Assembly: GCF_018129025.1 (NCBI RefSeq)
Contig: NZ_JAAEDI010000020.1
Location: 59,139-123,138, forward strand
DNA length: 64,000 bases
Direction: 5' to 3'
Source of the DNA: Neoroseomonas terrae
Lineage (GTDB): Bacteria; Pseudomonadota; Alphaproteobacteria; Acetobacterales; Acetobacteraceae
Position numbers and translations under genes: made by a program. This document shows, piece after piece, positions 56,959-64,000 of the stretch. The number at the start of each line of letters is the position of its first letter. Position 1 is the stretch's first letter. The notes under the pieces were generated by a model. It had not been told where the DNA came from. It was given only the letters and a program-made list of their open reading frames with translations, and searched no databases.

Positions 56959-57498
56959 ATGACCGCCCTGCGACGAGGTCTCGACGGCCTTTATGTCCTT
57001 GGCGGCATCCTCGGTGGTGTCGCTCTCTTTGCCATTGCCGCGATCATCGCCGCGCAGGTCGTCGGGCGTCAGTTCGGCCTCACCGTGCTCGGTGCCGACG
57101 ACCTGACCGCCTTCGCGGTCGCGGGGTCGGCCTCCCTGCCGCTGGCCTATGCCTTCCGCCACGGGGCGCATATCCGCGTGGACCTGATCATCGGGCGGCT
57201 GTCCGGCGGGCCGCGCTTCGTCATGGAGACGATCGCGCTGCTGCTGACCACGGGGCTCGTGTCCTTCTTCGCCTATTCGATGCTCGACCTCGCCTGGGAC
57301 AGCTTCGAGTTCGAGGACGTCGCGCAGGGTTCCATCGCGTGGAAGCTGTGGGTGCCGCAGGGCATGGTGGGCAGCGGCGTCGCGCTGTTCGCGATCTGCC
57401 TCATCGACGACCTGGCGGTGCATCTCTCGGGGGGCACGCCCTCCTATCGCCGCGCTGCCGAGGCCTCGGCGATGGAACGGGCGGCGGAGGAACTCTGA
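56959..57498 (+). CDS. TRAP transporter small permease (DctQ, second locus)
   Basis: 179 residues, four hydrophobic segments, with LTAFAVAGSASLPLAYAFRHGAHIRVD (given as SLPLAYAFRHGAHIRVD) as family core. The ATG at 56959 was chosen over upstream in-frame codons lacking membrane character. TGA and the next ATG overlap (TGATG), so DctM is coupled. Confidence 0.9.
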   Translation: MTALRRGLDGLYVLGGILGGVALFAIAAIIAAQVVGRQFGLTVLGADDLTAFAVAGSASLPLAYAFRHGAHIRVDLIIGRLSGGPRFVMETIALLLTTGLVSFFAYSMLDLAWDSFEFEDVAQGSIAWKLWVPQGMVGSGVALFAICLIDDLAVHLSGGTPSYRRAAEASAMERAAEEL

Positions 57499-58829
57499 TG
57501 GAACTCGCTCAAACCGAAGCCGGGCTGCTGCTGCTTGGCGCGCTGTTCGTCTTCCTTGGCCTTGGCGTGTGGATCGGCCTCGCGCTTGCCATGGTCGGGC
57601 TGGTCGGCGTCGTGGTGTTACCGATGCTGATCCCGGCGATGCCGGCGATGCCACCCGAGAAGGTGATGGGCACGGCTATCTGGCAATCCATCGCCTCCTG
57701 GACCCTTGCCGCGCTGCCGCTGTTCATCTGGATGGGTGAGATCCTGTTCCGCACGCGGTTGTCGGAGGACATGTTCCGCGGCTTGGCTCCGTGGGTGCAG
57801 CGCCTGCCGGGCCGGCTGATGCATGTGAACGTGATCGGCTGCGGCATCTTCGCCGCCGTGTCGGGGTCCTCGGCCGCAACGACGGCCACGATCGGCAAGA
57901 TGTCGCTGCCGGCCCTGACGCAGCGCGGCTACCATCTGCCGATGGCCATCGGGTCACTGGCCGGCGCGGGCACGCTCGGCCTGCTGATTCCGCCGTCGAT
58001 CGTCATGATCGTGTACGGCGTGGCGGCCGAGGTCTCGATCGTCCGGCTGTTCATTGCGGGCGTTCTGCCGGGCATCATGCTGATGGTGCTGTTCAGCGGC
58101 TACATCGCGGTATGGTCGATGCTGAACCCCGACAAGACGCCGCCGTCGGATCCGCCTATGTCCTTCGGACAGAAGCTGCGGGAAAGCGGGCAGCTCATCC
58201 CGGTCGTGTTGCTGATTCTGTTCGTGATGGGCAGCATCTACCTGGGCGTTGCGACGGCGACCGAAGCCGCCGTGTTCGGCGTGGTCGGCGCCCTGGCGCT
58301 GTCGGCCTGGGGCGGGTCGTTGAACTGGACGTCCTTCAAGGACAGCCTGATGGGCGCGGTGCGGCTGTCCTGCATGATCAACCTGATCCTGGCGGGTGCC
58401 GCGTTCCTGACCCAGGCGATGGCCTATTCCGGCATCCCGGCGGCGATGGCAGCCTGGGTCGGGTCGCAGGGCTTCAGCCCCTTCATGATCATCGCCTGCC
58501 TGACGGTGATCTACCTGGTCCTCGGCTGCTTCATCGACGGCATCAGCATGATCGTGCTGACGGTGTCGGTCGTGCTGCCGATCATCAGCAGCACGGGCTT
58601 CGACCTGGTGTGGTTCGGCATCTTCATCGTGCTGGTGGTCGAAATGGCGCAGATCACGCCGCCCGTCGGCTTCAACCTGTTCGTGCTGCAGGGGTTGACC
58701 GGAAAGGGCATGTTCGAGGTGATGCGCCACACGCTGCCCTTCTTCCTCCTCATGGTGGTGGCGGTAGCGATCGTCACGGTCTTTCCCGCCATCGTGACTT
58801 GGCTACCGCAGACGATGCTTACCCGCTGA
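57498..58829 (+). CDS. TRAP transporter large permease (DctM, second locus)
   Basis: 443 residues, about twelve hydrophobic segments. Family landmarks include LPLFIWMGEILFRTRLSEDMF, here as FIWMGEILFRT, AVSGSSAATTATIGK, and ITPPVGFNLFVLQG. The operon dctP-dctP-dctQ-dctM is complete. About 215 bases follow without a gene before the converging DedA gene end. Confidence 0.92.
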   Translation: MELAQTEAGLLLLGALFVFLGLGVWIGLALAMVGLVGVVVLPMLIPAMPAMPPEKVMGTAIWQSIASWTLAALPLFIWMGEILFRTRLSEDMFRGLAPWVQRLPGRLMHVNVIGCGIFAAVSGSSAATTATIGKMSLPALTQRGYHLPMAIGSLAGAGTLGLLIPPSIVMIVYGVAAEVSIVRLFIAGVLPGIMLMVLFSGYIAVWSMLNPDKTPPSDPPMSFGQKLRESGQLIPVVLLILFVMGSIYLGVATATEAAVFGVVGALALSAWGGSLNWTSFKDSLMGAVRLSCMINLILAGAAFLTQAMAYSGIPAAMAAWVGSQGFSPFMIIACLTVIYLVLGCFIDGISMIVLTVSVVLPIISSTGFDLVWFGIFIVLVVEMAQITPPVGFNLFVLQGLTGKGMFEVMRHTLPFFLLMVVAVAIVTVFPAIVTWLPQTMLTR

Positions 58830-59043
58830 CGGCGCCCCGGGGCATGCGCTGCACGGCGCATGCCCCACTGCCGCCCCGTCCGGGCCGGCGGCCATCGAAC
58901 AGTCCCATCCTGACCCACATCGTCGAGGCCGGGTTCCGCCAAGCACCCACCACGCGTGAACAGAACTGACGGCTCGGCCGTCGCCTTCATCCGACCCGGT
59001 CGACCACCCGCCCCCGGCGACGCGGCTTGCGCAGGCGGCGTGA

Positions 59044-59727
59044 CTATTCCGCCGCCGTCGCGCGGATGCGGGTGCGCGAGCGGTACCAGAAGTGGCGCAG
59101 GATGAAGAACACCAGCGCCGCCGCCGCGATGCCGCAGATCGACCAGAACAACCGCTCTATGCCGAGCCAGGCGCCGAGGAACCAGCCGGCAGCCACAAAG
59201 CTGCCCGCCCAGATGCCCGCGGCGAAGAAGTTCAGCACCGCGAAGCGCAGCCGGCTGTAGCCGGCAATGCCGCAGGCCACCGAGGCGACGTTGCGGATGC
59301 CGTAAAGGAAACGGAACGTCAGGATGAACAGCGTGCCGTATTGCTGGAGCAGCCGCGCGGCGCTCTCCGCACGCGGACGGCATTTCGGGTATCGGTTCAG
59401 CAGCGCCGGGCCGTAGCGCCGGCCAAGGTAGAACCAGGTCTGGTCGCCCAGATACGACCCGACCCACACGGAGCCGAGCAGAATCCACGGGTCGACGAGC
59501 CCGACCGTCGCGCCGATCGCCGAGGCGGCGAGGACGAACGTCTCCCCTTCGAAGAAAGCCCAGAGCGCGGCGCCGAGATAGGCGAGCGCACCCCAATCGG
59601 CCCAGAATTCGGCCAAGAGGAAGCCCCCAAGTTGGTTATTGCGACCACCATGCCCGTTGCCGCGGCGAAGGGGAACAGCGATCGAAGCGATCACCGTTCT
59701 TGAGACGACGCGGCGGGTCGCTGTCAA
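59044..59727 (-). CDS. DedA/SNARE-associated family membrane protein
   Basis: 227 residues if the TTG at 59727 is used. Landmarks are EGETFVLAASAIGA, GSYLGDQTWFYLGRRYG and the FRFLYGIRNVASVACG re-entrant segment. DedA proteins are thought to be lipid flippases or support membrane energetics. The TTG start overlaps the VOC gene stop (TTGA). The first 30 residues are polar and the first family-like residues begin at about 38, so a start at an internal TTG (LLAEFWADWG) is possible; no ATG exists in the right place. Confidence 0.8.
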   Translation of the reverse strand: MTATRRVVSRTVIASIAVPLRRGNGHGGRNNQLGGFLLAEFWADWGALAYLGAALWAFFEGETFVLAASAIGATVGLVDPWILLGSVWVGSYLGDQTWFYLGRRYGPALLNRYPKCRPRAESAARLLQQYGTLFILTFRFLYGIRNVASVACGIAGYSRLRFAVLNFFAAGIWAGSFVAAGWFLGAWLGIERLFWSICGIAAAALVFFILRHFWYRSRTRIRATAAE

Positions 59728-60134
59728 GCCCGGGCCGGCGCGGGCCAGTCCGGGCGCTCGAAGCGCTGCACCTCCAGCGTGTAGCCGGCAGGGTCGCGAA
59801 AGAAGAATGACGTGACGCGGTAGGCCTCCGAAAAGCTGGGCTTCGTTGCCGTCTCGACACCCGCCGCGACCAGCCTCGCATGCCAGCCTTCCACGTCATG
59901 CACGACGAAGGTGACGATCGCGCCGCCCTGCACGCGCGGGTTGTCCGTCACGCGCGGGCCTCGCGCACGGCAGACGCCGAGGAAGGCGCGCCCGCCCGGC
60001 GCCGGGGCATAGATGCGGCAAGTGCCCTGGTCCTGCGCCAGGACGAGGCCGAGGACCTCCTCGTAGAAGCGCCACGACGGCGCCGGGTCCTCGGCGTAGA
60101 GGAAGGTGATCTGCTGGTCGAACGGCGCCGTCAT
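59724..60134 (-). CDS. VOC/glyoxalase-family protein
   Basis: 136 residues with the paired beta-alpha-beta-beta-beta units of the vicinal-oxygen-chelate fold: DPAPSWRFYEEVLGLVL in the first half and the DPAGYTLEVQRF ending in the second, with Glu as a likely metal ligand. Candidate roles are resistance or small-molecule modification. Its stop overlaps the TTG start of the DedA gene. Confidence 0.85.
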   Translation of the reverse strand: MTAPFDQQITFLYAEDPAPSWRFYEEVLGLVLAQDQGTCRIYAPAPGGRAFLGVCRARGPRVTDNPRVQGGAIVTFVVHDVEGWHARLVAAGVETATKPSFSEAYRVTSFFFRDPAGYTLEVQRFERPDWPAPARA

Positions 60135-60313
60135 GACCGCAGGATGAGCCGCACACCCGCGACGCGCCAGCGCCTTCCTCCCGGAACAATCCACGCCGCA
60201 GTGATGACCCAACTCCCGCGTTGCTGGCCATGCTGTTTGGAACGCGGGATAACTCTGCCGTAGCCGGCCCCGCGGGCCGGCCTCCCCCAACGCCGAGGAG
60301 AGGGCAGAACCGC

Positions 60314-60808
60314 ATGAGCGACCTCGCGAACAAGATCACGACCCGCATCCCGCTCAAGGAGCCAGGCTGGATGAAGGAATTCAAAGCCTTCATCATGCGC
60401 GGCAACGTCATCGACCTGGCCGTCGGCGTCGTGATCGGCGCCGCGTTCACCTCCATCGTCAGCTCGGTCGTCGAAGACCTGATCAACCCGGTCGTCGGCA
60501 TCCTGATGGGCGGGATCGACTTCTCCAACCTGTTCATCGTCCTGTTCGGCGAGCGTCAGGCCTCGCTGGAGGCGACCCGCCAGGGCGGTGCATCGGTGAT
60601 CGCGATCGGGTCGTTCCTGAATGCGGTGATCAAGTTCCTGATCGTCGGCTTCGCGGTGTTCTGGCTGGTGAAGATCCTGTCGAAGCTGCAGGCATCCCAG
60701 GCGGTCGAGAAGGCGACCGCCAAACCAGGGCTGACAGCGACCGAAAAGCTGCTGACTGAGATCCGCGACGAACTGAAGGCGCAGCGTGAGGCACCGCCGA
60801 CGGTGTGA
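60314..60808 (+). CDS. mscL: Large-conductance mechanosensitive channel MscL
   Basis: 164 residues. The first helix MRGNVIDLAVGVVIGAAFTSIVSS (core IDLAVGVVIGAAFTSIV) is the pore-lining segment; a second helix (IKFLIVGFAVFWLVKIL) and a C-terminal helical bundle follow. It is a little longer than the Escherichia protein by an N-terminal extension of about 20 residues (ANKITTRIPLKEPGWMKE). It releases solutes on hypo-osmotic shock. AGGAGAGGGC precedes the ATG. Confidence 0.95.
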   Translation: MSDLANKITTRIPLKEPGWMKEFKAFIMRGNVIDLAVGVVIGAAFTSIVSSVVEDLINPVVGILMGGIDFSNLFIVLFGERQASLEATRQGGASVIAIGSFLNAVIKFLIVGFAVFWLVKILSKLQASQAVEKATAKPGLTATEKLLTEIRDELKAQREAPPTV

Positions 60809-61188
60809 CAGGCGGGCCGGGGGCCGGTAGCGCGCCTGGCTTCACCCGCGGTTGGAGGGGCTTTGCCCCTCCAAGCCACCCCAGCAAAGGCCGAAGGGCC
60901 TTTGCAAACCTCGACCTGGTGCCGCGCGTCGCGGTCAGGGAAAGTGCGTGGAATCCGCTCTTGCGCACAGAGCGCGCCTGGAGAGGTAACAAGCGCCCCG
61001 GCACGACGGATTGCGGTCCAGGTGATGCACGCGCCAGAGGCGGTTCGGAGGGGCAGCGCTTTCTCCGATCCCACCTTCGCGCAAAATGGGCCAGGCGCCC
61101 ATCTCCGGGACCCTGCACGCAAAGCCTCCGCGCCGGCGCGCGGCGAGGGCGGCGACAGGTCCTCTCGCCTATCCCTCCGCGGCCGGCC
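60809..61188. other. 380-base convergent intergenic region
   Basis: Between the mscL stop and the end of a minus-strand small gene. It contains hairpin repeat copy C (60852-60922) and, near 61045-61068, TCGGAG..CTCCGA (6 bp) around an AGCGCT core. I see no credible coding frame or RNA gene in the remainder. Confidence 0.55.
60852..60922 (+). repeat. Paired-hairpin intergenic repeat, copy C
   Basis: TTGGAGGGG-CTTTG-CCCCTCCAA (60852-60874), CCACCCC linker, CAAAGGCC-GAAG-GGCCTTTG (60885-60904), then CAAACCTCGACCTGGTG, the reverse complement of the conserved flank of copies A and B. It starts 44 bases after the mscL stop and is oriented like D relative to its gene. Confidence 0.85.
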
Positions 61189-61407
61189 TCACAGCGGCTT
61201 CTGCGCCTTTTCCAGCAAACGCCCGAAGAACCCCGGCTTCTTTGCCGGCGCCGACGCCGCCGCCTTGGCCGCCGCGGCTTCCTCGCGCGCTTCCGCCGCG
61301 GCCCGCTTCTCCTTGTCCGCCAGCCACTTATCCAGGCTCATGCCCGCCTTGGCGGCGCGCTTGGCCTCATAGGCGCGCTGCGCCTCCGTCATCTTCCGAT
61401 CGCTCAT
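61189..61407 (-). CDS. Small highly charged helical hypothetical protein
   Basis: 72 residues, dominated by Ala, Lys, Arg and Glu (EAKRAAKAG, DKEKRAAAEAREEAAAAK) with the terminal KKPGFFGRLLEKAQK amphipathic end. Such small Ala/Lys-rich proteins are common in related alphaproteobacteria. It would be a cytoplasmic coiled-coil-like protein. It is divergent from the DUF1491 gene (80 bases). Confidence 0.6.
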   Translation of the reverse strand: MSDRKMTEAQRAYEAKRAAKAGMSLDKWLADKEKRAAAEAREEAAAAKAAASAPAKKPGFFGRLLEKAQKPL

Positions 61408-61487
61408 GCCGCAACCCTCGTCGAGGCGCGGTCAATGGCGCGGTCCGCGCCTTCCGGCAAGGGGCTGCGCGTGGCAGGTTGGCCGGC

Positions 61488-61820
61488 ATGGAAGCGAAGG
61501 TGAAGGCGGGCATCTGGGTCTCGATGGCGATCCGTCTGTCCGACATGGCCGGCCGGCCGGCCGCGGTGCTGCGCAAGGGGGACCCGGATTCCGGCGGCAT
61601 CCTGTGCCTGTTGCGCGGGCGGGACGGCTTCGTCGTGCTCTCCCAGGCGCGGGACGCGGAAGGGCGGGCGGCCTGGATGCGCGGCACGGGTGCCGCGCCG
61701 GTCGAGGAGGACGCCGCCACCGCCTATGTCGACCGCCAGGTGAAGCGCGATCCGGATCTGTGGGTTGTGGAGTTTGAGGCCCCGGACCTGACGCCGCCCT
61801 TCGAGGCCCGGTTGCTCTGA
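61488..61820 (+). CDS. DUF1491-family protein
   Basis: 110 residues. The N-terminal VKAGIWVSMAIRLSDMAGRP (quoted as VKAGIWVSMAIRLSD), RKGDPDSGGILCLL, and the end DPDLWVVEFEAPD match the DUF1491 family typical of alphaproteobacteria. Function unknown; soluble, no signal peptide. ATG 61488 was chosen by family start. Confidence 0.85.
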   Translation: MEAKVKAGIWVSMAIRLSDMAGRPAAVLRKGDPDSGGILCLLRGRDGFVVLSQARDAEGRAAWMRGTGAAPVEEDAATAYVDRQVKRDPDLWVVEFEAPDLTPPFEARLL

Positions 61821-62034
61821 CCCCCGCGGCCAGGGGCTCGTGTCGGGCCGGGGATGCCGCACACCGCGAAAAGGCAAGCAGGCCGGAGAGTTGCACCCGG
61901 TACTGAGTACGCGGGCCACCAGGCGTAGACGGCCGGGTCGAAAACAGGCGCACGCGCCGGCACCGGAGTGCTAGCGTTCGCCCCGGCAGGCTTTCTCCCG
62001 TTTCCCCGACCACGGCCGGAAAGGAGCAGCGCCG

Positions 62035-62328
62035 ATGGGCACCTACATCATGTTCGGGTCCTGGACCGACCAGGGCATTTCCGCCATCGCGGAATCCCCG
62101 CGCCGGCTCGATGCCGCCAAGGGCATGCTGAGCGAGATGGGCGGCAAGATGCATGGCTTCTACATGACGATGGGCGAATGCGACATGGTCGCGATCTATG
62201 AGGCGCCGGACGATGCCGTGTCCGCCCGCTTCTCGCTGATGCTGGGGCGGATGGGCAATGTCCGCACCAGGACCGTGAAGGCGTTCCCCGAGGAAACGAC
62301 GCGCCAGATCATCGCCTCGCTGGGCTGA
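62035..62328 (+). CDS. GYD-domain protein
   Basis: 97 residues, the whole chain being one GYD domain: YIMFGSWTDQGI at the start and HGFYMTMGECDMVAIYEAPD in the middle (in part GFYMTMGECDMVAIYEA), a small ferredoxin-like fold whose family function is undefined. GGAAAGGAG precedes the ATG strongly. The 215-base region before it has no other gene. Confidence 0.9.
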   Translation: MGTYIMFGSWTDQGISAIAESPRRLDAAKGMLSEMGGKMHGFYMTMGECDMVAIYEAPDDAVSARFSLMLGRMGNVRTRTVKAFPEETTRQIIASLG

Positions 62329-62384
62329 GGGGCACCGCCGGCTCCCGGCGCGCCGGGGCGCAATGCACGGCGCGTGGCGGCCGT

Positions 62385-63218
62385 TCAGCCCGGCGCCACC
62401 ACCACGCGGTCCCGGCCCGCAGCCTTCGCTGCGTAAAGCGCCCGGTCGGCGGTGTTGAGTGCCGGTTCCAGCCCGCTCTCCCACTGCACCGGCGCCACGC
62501 CGGCCGAGCTGGTGACCAGCGTGTCGCTCCCCGCAGGGTGCGGCACCGCGTCCCGGATCTCTGCGCGCACCCGCTCCGCCAATGCGGCGGCCTGTTCCAG
62601 CGTCGTGCCCGGACAAAGCAGGGCGAACTCTTCGCCGCCCAGCCGCGCGGCGACGTCGGTGGCCCGCACCTGCCGGCGCAGCGCCGCCGCCACGCCGCGC
62701 AGCACGGCATCCCCCGCCGCGTGGCCGTAGCCGTCGTTGATCGCCTTGAAGCGGTCGAGGTCGAACAGGATCAGCGACGTCGGCTCGCTGTGACGCCGGG
62801 CCTGCAACAAGGCGGAGGCGGCCGCCTGCTCGAAGCCGCGCCGGTTCGCGAGCTCGGTCAGCGCATCGGTCACCGACAACCGCTCCAGCGCCGCGAAAGC
62901 CTCGTCGCGCTGTCGCATCAGCCTCAGCACCTGGATCATCAGCAATGGCACGCCCGCATCGAAGACAAGCCAGAGCCATGCGCCGCCATAGGTCGCAAGC
63001 TGCTCGCCGGGGGCGAGCGCCGCGTAGAGATCGTTTGCCGTCAGCAGGGCCGCCGCGAGCAGCAGGCCGCCGGCGCAGAACAGGGTGGGCCAGAGGCTCC
63101 GCCGCGGCTGGCCGCCGACCCAGGCCTGCCGGCCGACCAGCAGCAGCGACAGCAGGCACAGCACCACGATGGCGGCGCGCGCCGCGACGAAGATGGTCTC
63201 GGTCTGCGTGATGGGCAT
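62385..63218 (-). CDS. Diguanylate cyclase (GGDEF), membrane bound
   Basis: 277 residues. Three to four hydrophobic segments (about 9-30, 43-62, 78-98) form an unclassified sensory part; the GGDEF domain starts near SVTDALTELANRRGF, with the active site GGEEF in ARLGGEEFALLCPG. A product-inhibition RxxD site, RATD, stands five residues before it, so c-di-GMP feedback is likely. Stop and neighbour start are 4 bases apart, putting it directly after the OmpA-type gene. Confidence 0.92.
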   Translation of the reverse strand: MPITQTETIFVAARAAIVVLCLLSLLLVGRQAWVGGQPRRSLWPTLFCAGGLLLAAALLTANDLYAALAPGEQLATYGGAWLWLVFDAGVPLLMIQVLRLMRQRDEAFAALERLSVTDALTELANRRGFEQAAASALLQARRHSEPTSLILFDLDRFKAINDGYGHAAGDAVLRGVAAALRRQVRATDVAARLGGEEFALLCPGTTLEQAAALAERVRAEIRDAVPHPAGSDTLVTSSAGVAPVQWESGLEPALNTADRALYAAKAAGRDRVVVAPG

Positions 63219-63222
63219 GGCG

Positions 63223-64000
63223 TCAGCGGTCAGTCAGCCGGACCTCGATGCGGCGGTTGCGCGCATAGGCTCCCGCACCTTCGCCATCGTCGATCGGCTG
63301 GGTGTCGCCGAAGCTCGTCGCCGCGACGCGGTTCGCCGGCAGCCCCTCGGCGATCAACAGCTGCGCCACCGCGATGGACCGCGCCGCCGCCAGTTCCCAG
63401 TTGCTCGCGAAGCGGGCGGATCGGATCGGCGTGCGGTCGGCATGGCCGTCGACGCGCACCACCCAGGCGATCTCGCGCGGGATCTGCGGCGTGACCTCCA
63501 GCAGCACGCGGGCGAGGTCGCGCACCTGCTGCCGCCCGGCGTCCGACAACTCGGCGGAAGCCGGCGCGAACAGCACCTCCCCCTGGAAGACAAAGCGGTC
63601 GCCGACGATGCGCACCTCCGGCCGCTCACCCAGCACCTGGCGCAGCCGGCCGAAGAAGTCGGACCGGTACCGCTGGAGCTCCTCGACGCGGGCGGCGAGC
63701 GCCGCGTTCAGCCGCTGCCCGAGCAGGCTGATCTGCGCATCGCGGTCACGCCCCTGCGCTTCCTCCAGCTCCAGCGCCGTGACCAGCCGCGCGATCTCCG
63801 CGCGCAGCGATTCGATCTGCCGCGTCAGCAGCGCAACCTGGGCACGCGCGCTGTCGGCAAGGCGCGTCTGCTCGGCGGCGGTCGCCTCGGCGCCGGCCAC
63901 GCGGGTAGCCGCGTCGCCATTCTGGGCGTCGGCTGCGGCGCGCAGCCGGTCCGCCTCGGCGCGGGCGCGCTCGGCGGCGGCGATGCGTGCGGCGGCATCG
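63223..64000 (-). CDS. OmpA/MotB-type peptidoglycan-binding protein with coiled coil, 5' end outside
   Basis: The frame is open to the right edge, so the N-terminus is missing; 259 residues are seen. They begin with a long Ala/Arg/Glu coiled coil (for example RIAAAERARAEADRL) and end with an OmpA-like domain: FAPASAELSDAGRQQV, VDGHADRTPI and NRRIEVRLTD, with the conserved Asp and Arg that hold meso-diaminopimelate. Proteins like this often accompany a MotA/ExbB-like channel, which would lie beyond the window. It is in one operon with the diguanylate cyclase (4-base gap). Confidence 0.85.
   Translation of the reverse strand, partial: DAAARIAAAERARAEADRLRAAADAQNGDAATRVAGAEATAAEQTRLADSARAQVALLTRQIESLRAEIARLVTALELEEAQGRDRDAQISLLGQRLNAALAARVEELQRYRSDFFGRLRQVLGERPEVRIVGDRFVFQGEVLFAPASAELSDAGRQQVRDLARVLLEVTPQIPREIAWVVRVDGHADRTPIRSARFASNWELAAARSIAVAQLLIAEGLPANRVAATSFGDTQPIDDGEGAGAYARNRRIEVRLTDR

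Overview
The window is dense, very GC-rich bacterial chromosome with strong G/C preference at third codon positions and almost no non-coding space. Gene content points to an alphaproteobacterium of the Acetobacteraceae/Roseomonas type: many secondary solute-binding proteins (TRAP and Bug/TctC), an NdvA-like exporter, a DUF1491 protein, acyl-CoA chemistry and RR-type signal peptides. That placement is inference from content; there is no rRNA or other marker gene. I see no tRNA, rRNA, insertion sequence, prophage or CRISPR array.

Layout. 2-3174 (+): end of a quinone oxidoreductase, an SDR, a small membrane ORF, a DMT permease and an alpha/beta hydrolase. 3265-15029: a catabolic block. On the minus strand dppB-dppC-fused dppDF-CoA-transferase-MaoC hydratase form one tightly overlapping operon; its likely binding protein (9921-11531) is separated from it by a plus-strand enoyl-CoA hydratase. 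Facing it are a Gfo/Idh/MocA oxidoreductase, a shikimate-dehydrogenase-like enzyme and a second MaoC hydratase, with an acyl-CoA dehydrogenase converging on them. The likely theme is import of an organic acid or amide, CoA activation and beta-oxidation-like breakdown; the substrate is not readable. 15086-26632: phosphoesterase, AlkA glycosylase, a TRAP transporter with two binding proteins, TerC, and a metallo-beta-lactamase-fold/lactate-permease-like/Bug group beside an MFS carrier.

26809-33103 holds an M20 peptidase, a TauD-like protein and a racemase-like protein that both lack canonical active-site residues, a zinc metallopeptidase, an M81 (MlrC) enzyme and a Bug protein. 33157-40228: SRPBCC protein, TetR regulator divergent from a sterol-desaturase-family enzyme, then four Bug proteins in a row. 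40399-47186: NdvA-like exporter, CBS protein, atypical SDR, DUF1003 protein plus a tiny membrane partner, HtrA-type protease and a CPA1 antiporter. 47271-51809 is a 1512-residue helicase-nuclease of the DUF4011/DUF3320 class, the best candidate here for a self-contained nucleic-acid defence or repair factor. 51932-64000: an esterase, a beta-lactamase-fold hydrolase, a second TRAP locus again with two binding proteins, DedA and VOC proteins, MscL, small conserved proteins, a diguanylate cyclase and the start of an OmpA-type coiled-coil protein running off the edge.

A family of paired hairpins (near 38.1, 42.9, 51.8 and 60.9 kb, with a half copy at 53.15 kb) recurs between genes, nearly always just past a stop codon. 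It is the clearest non-coding structure in the window.
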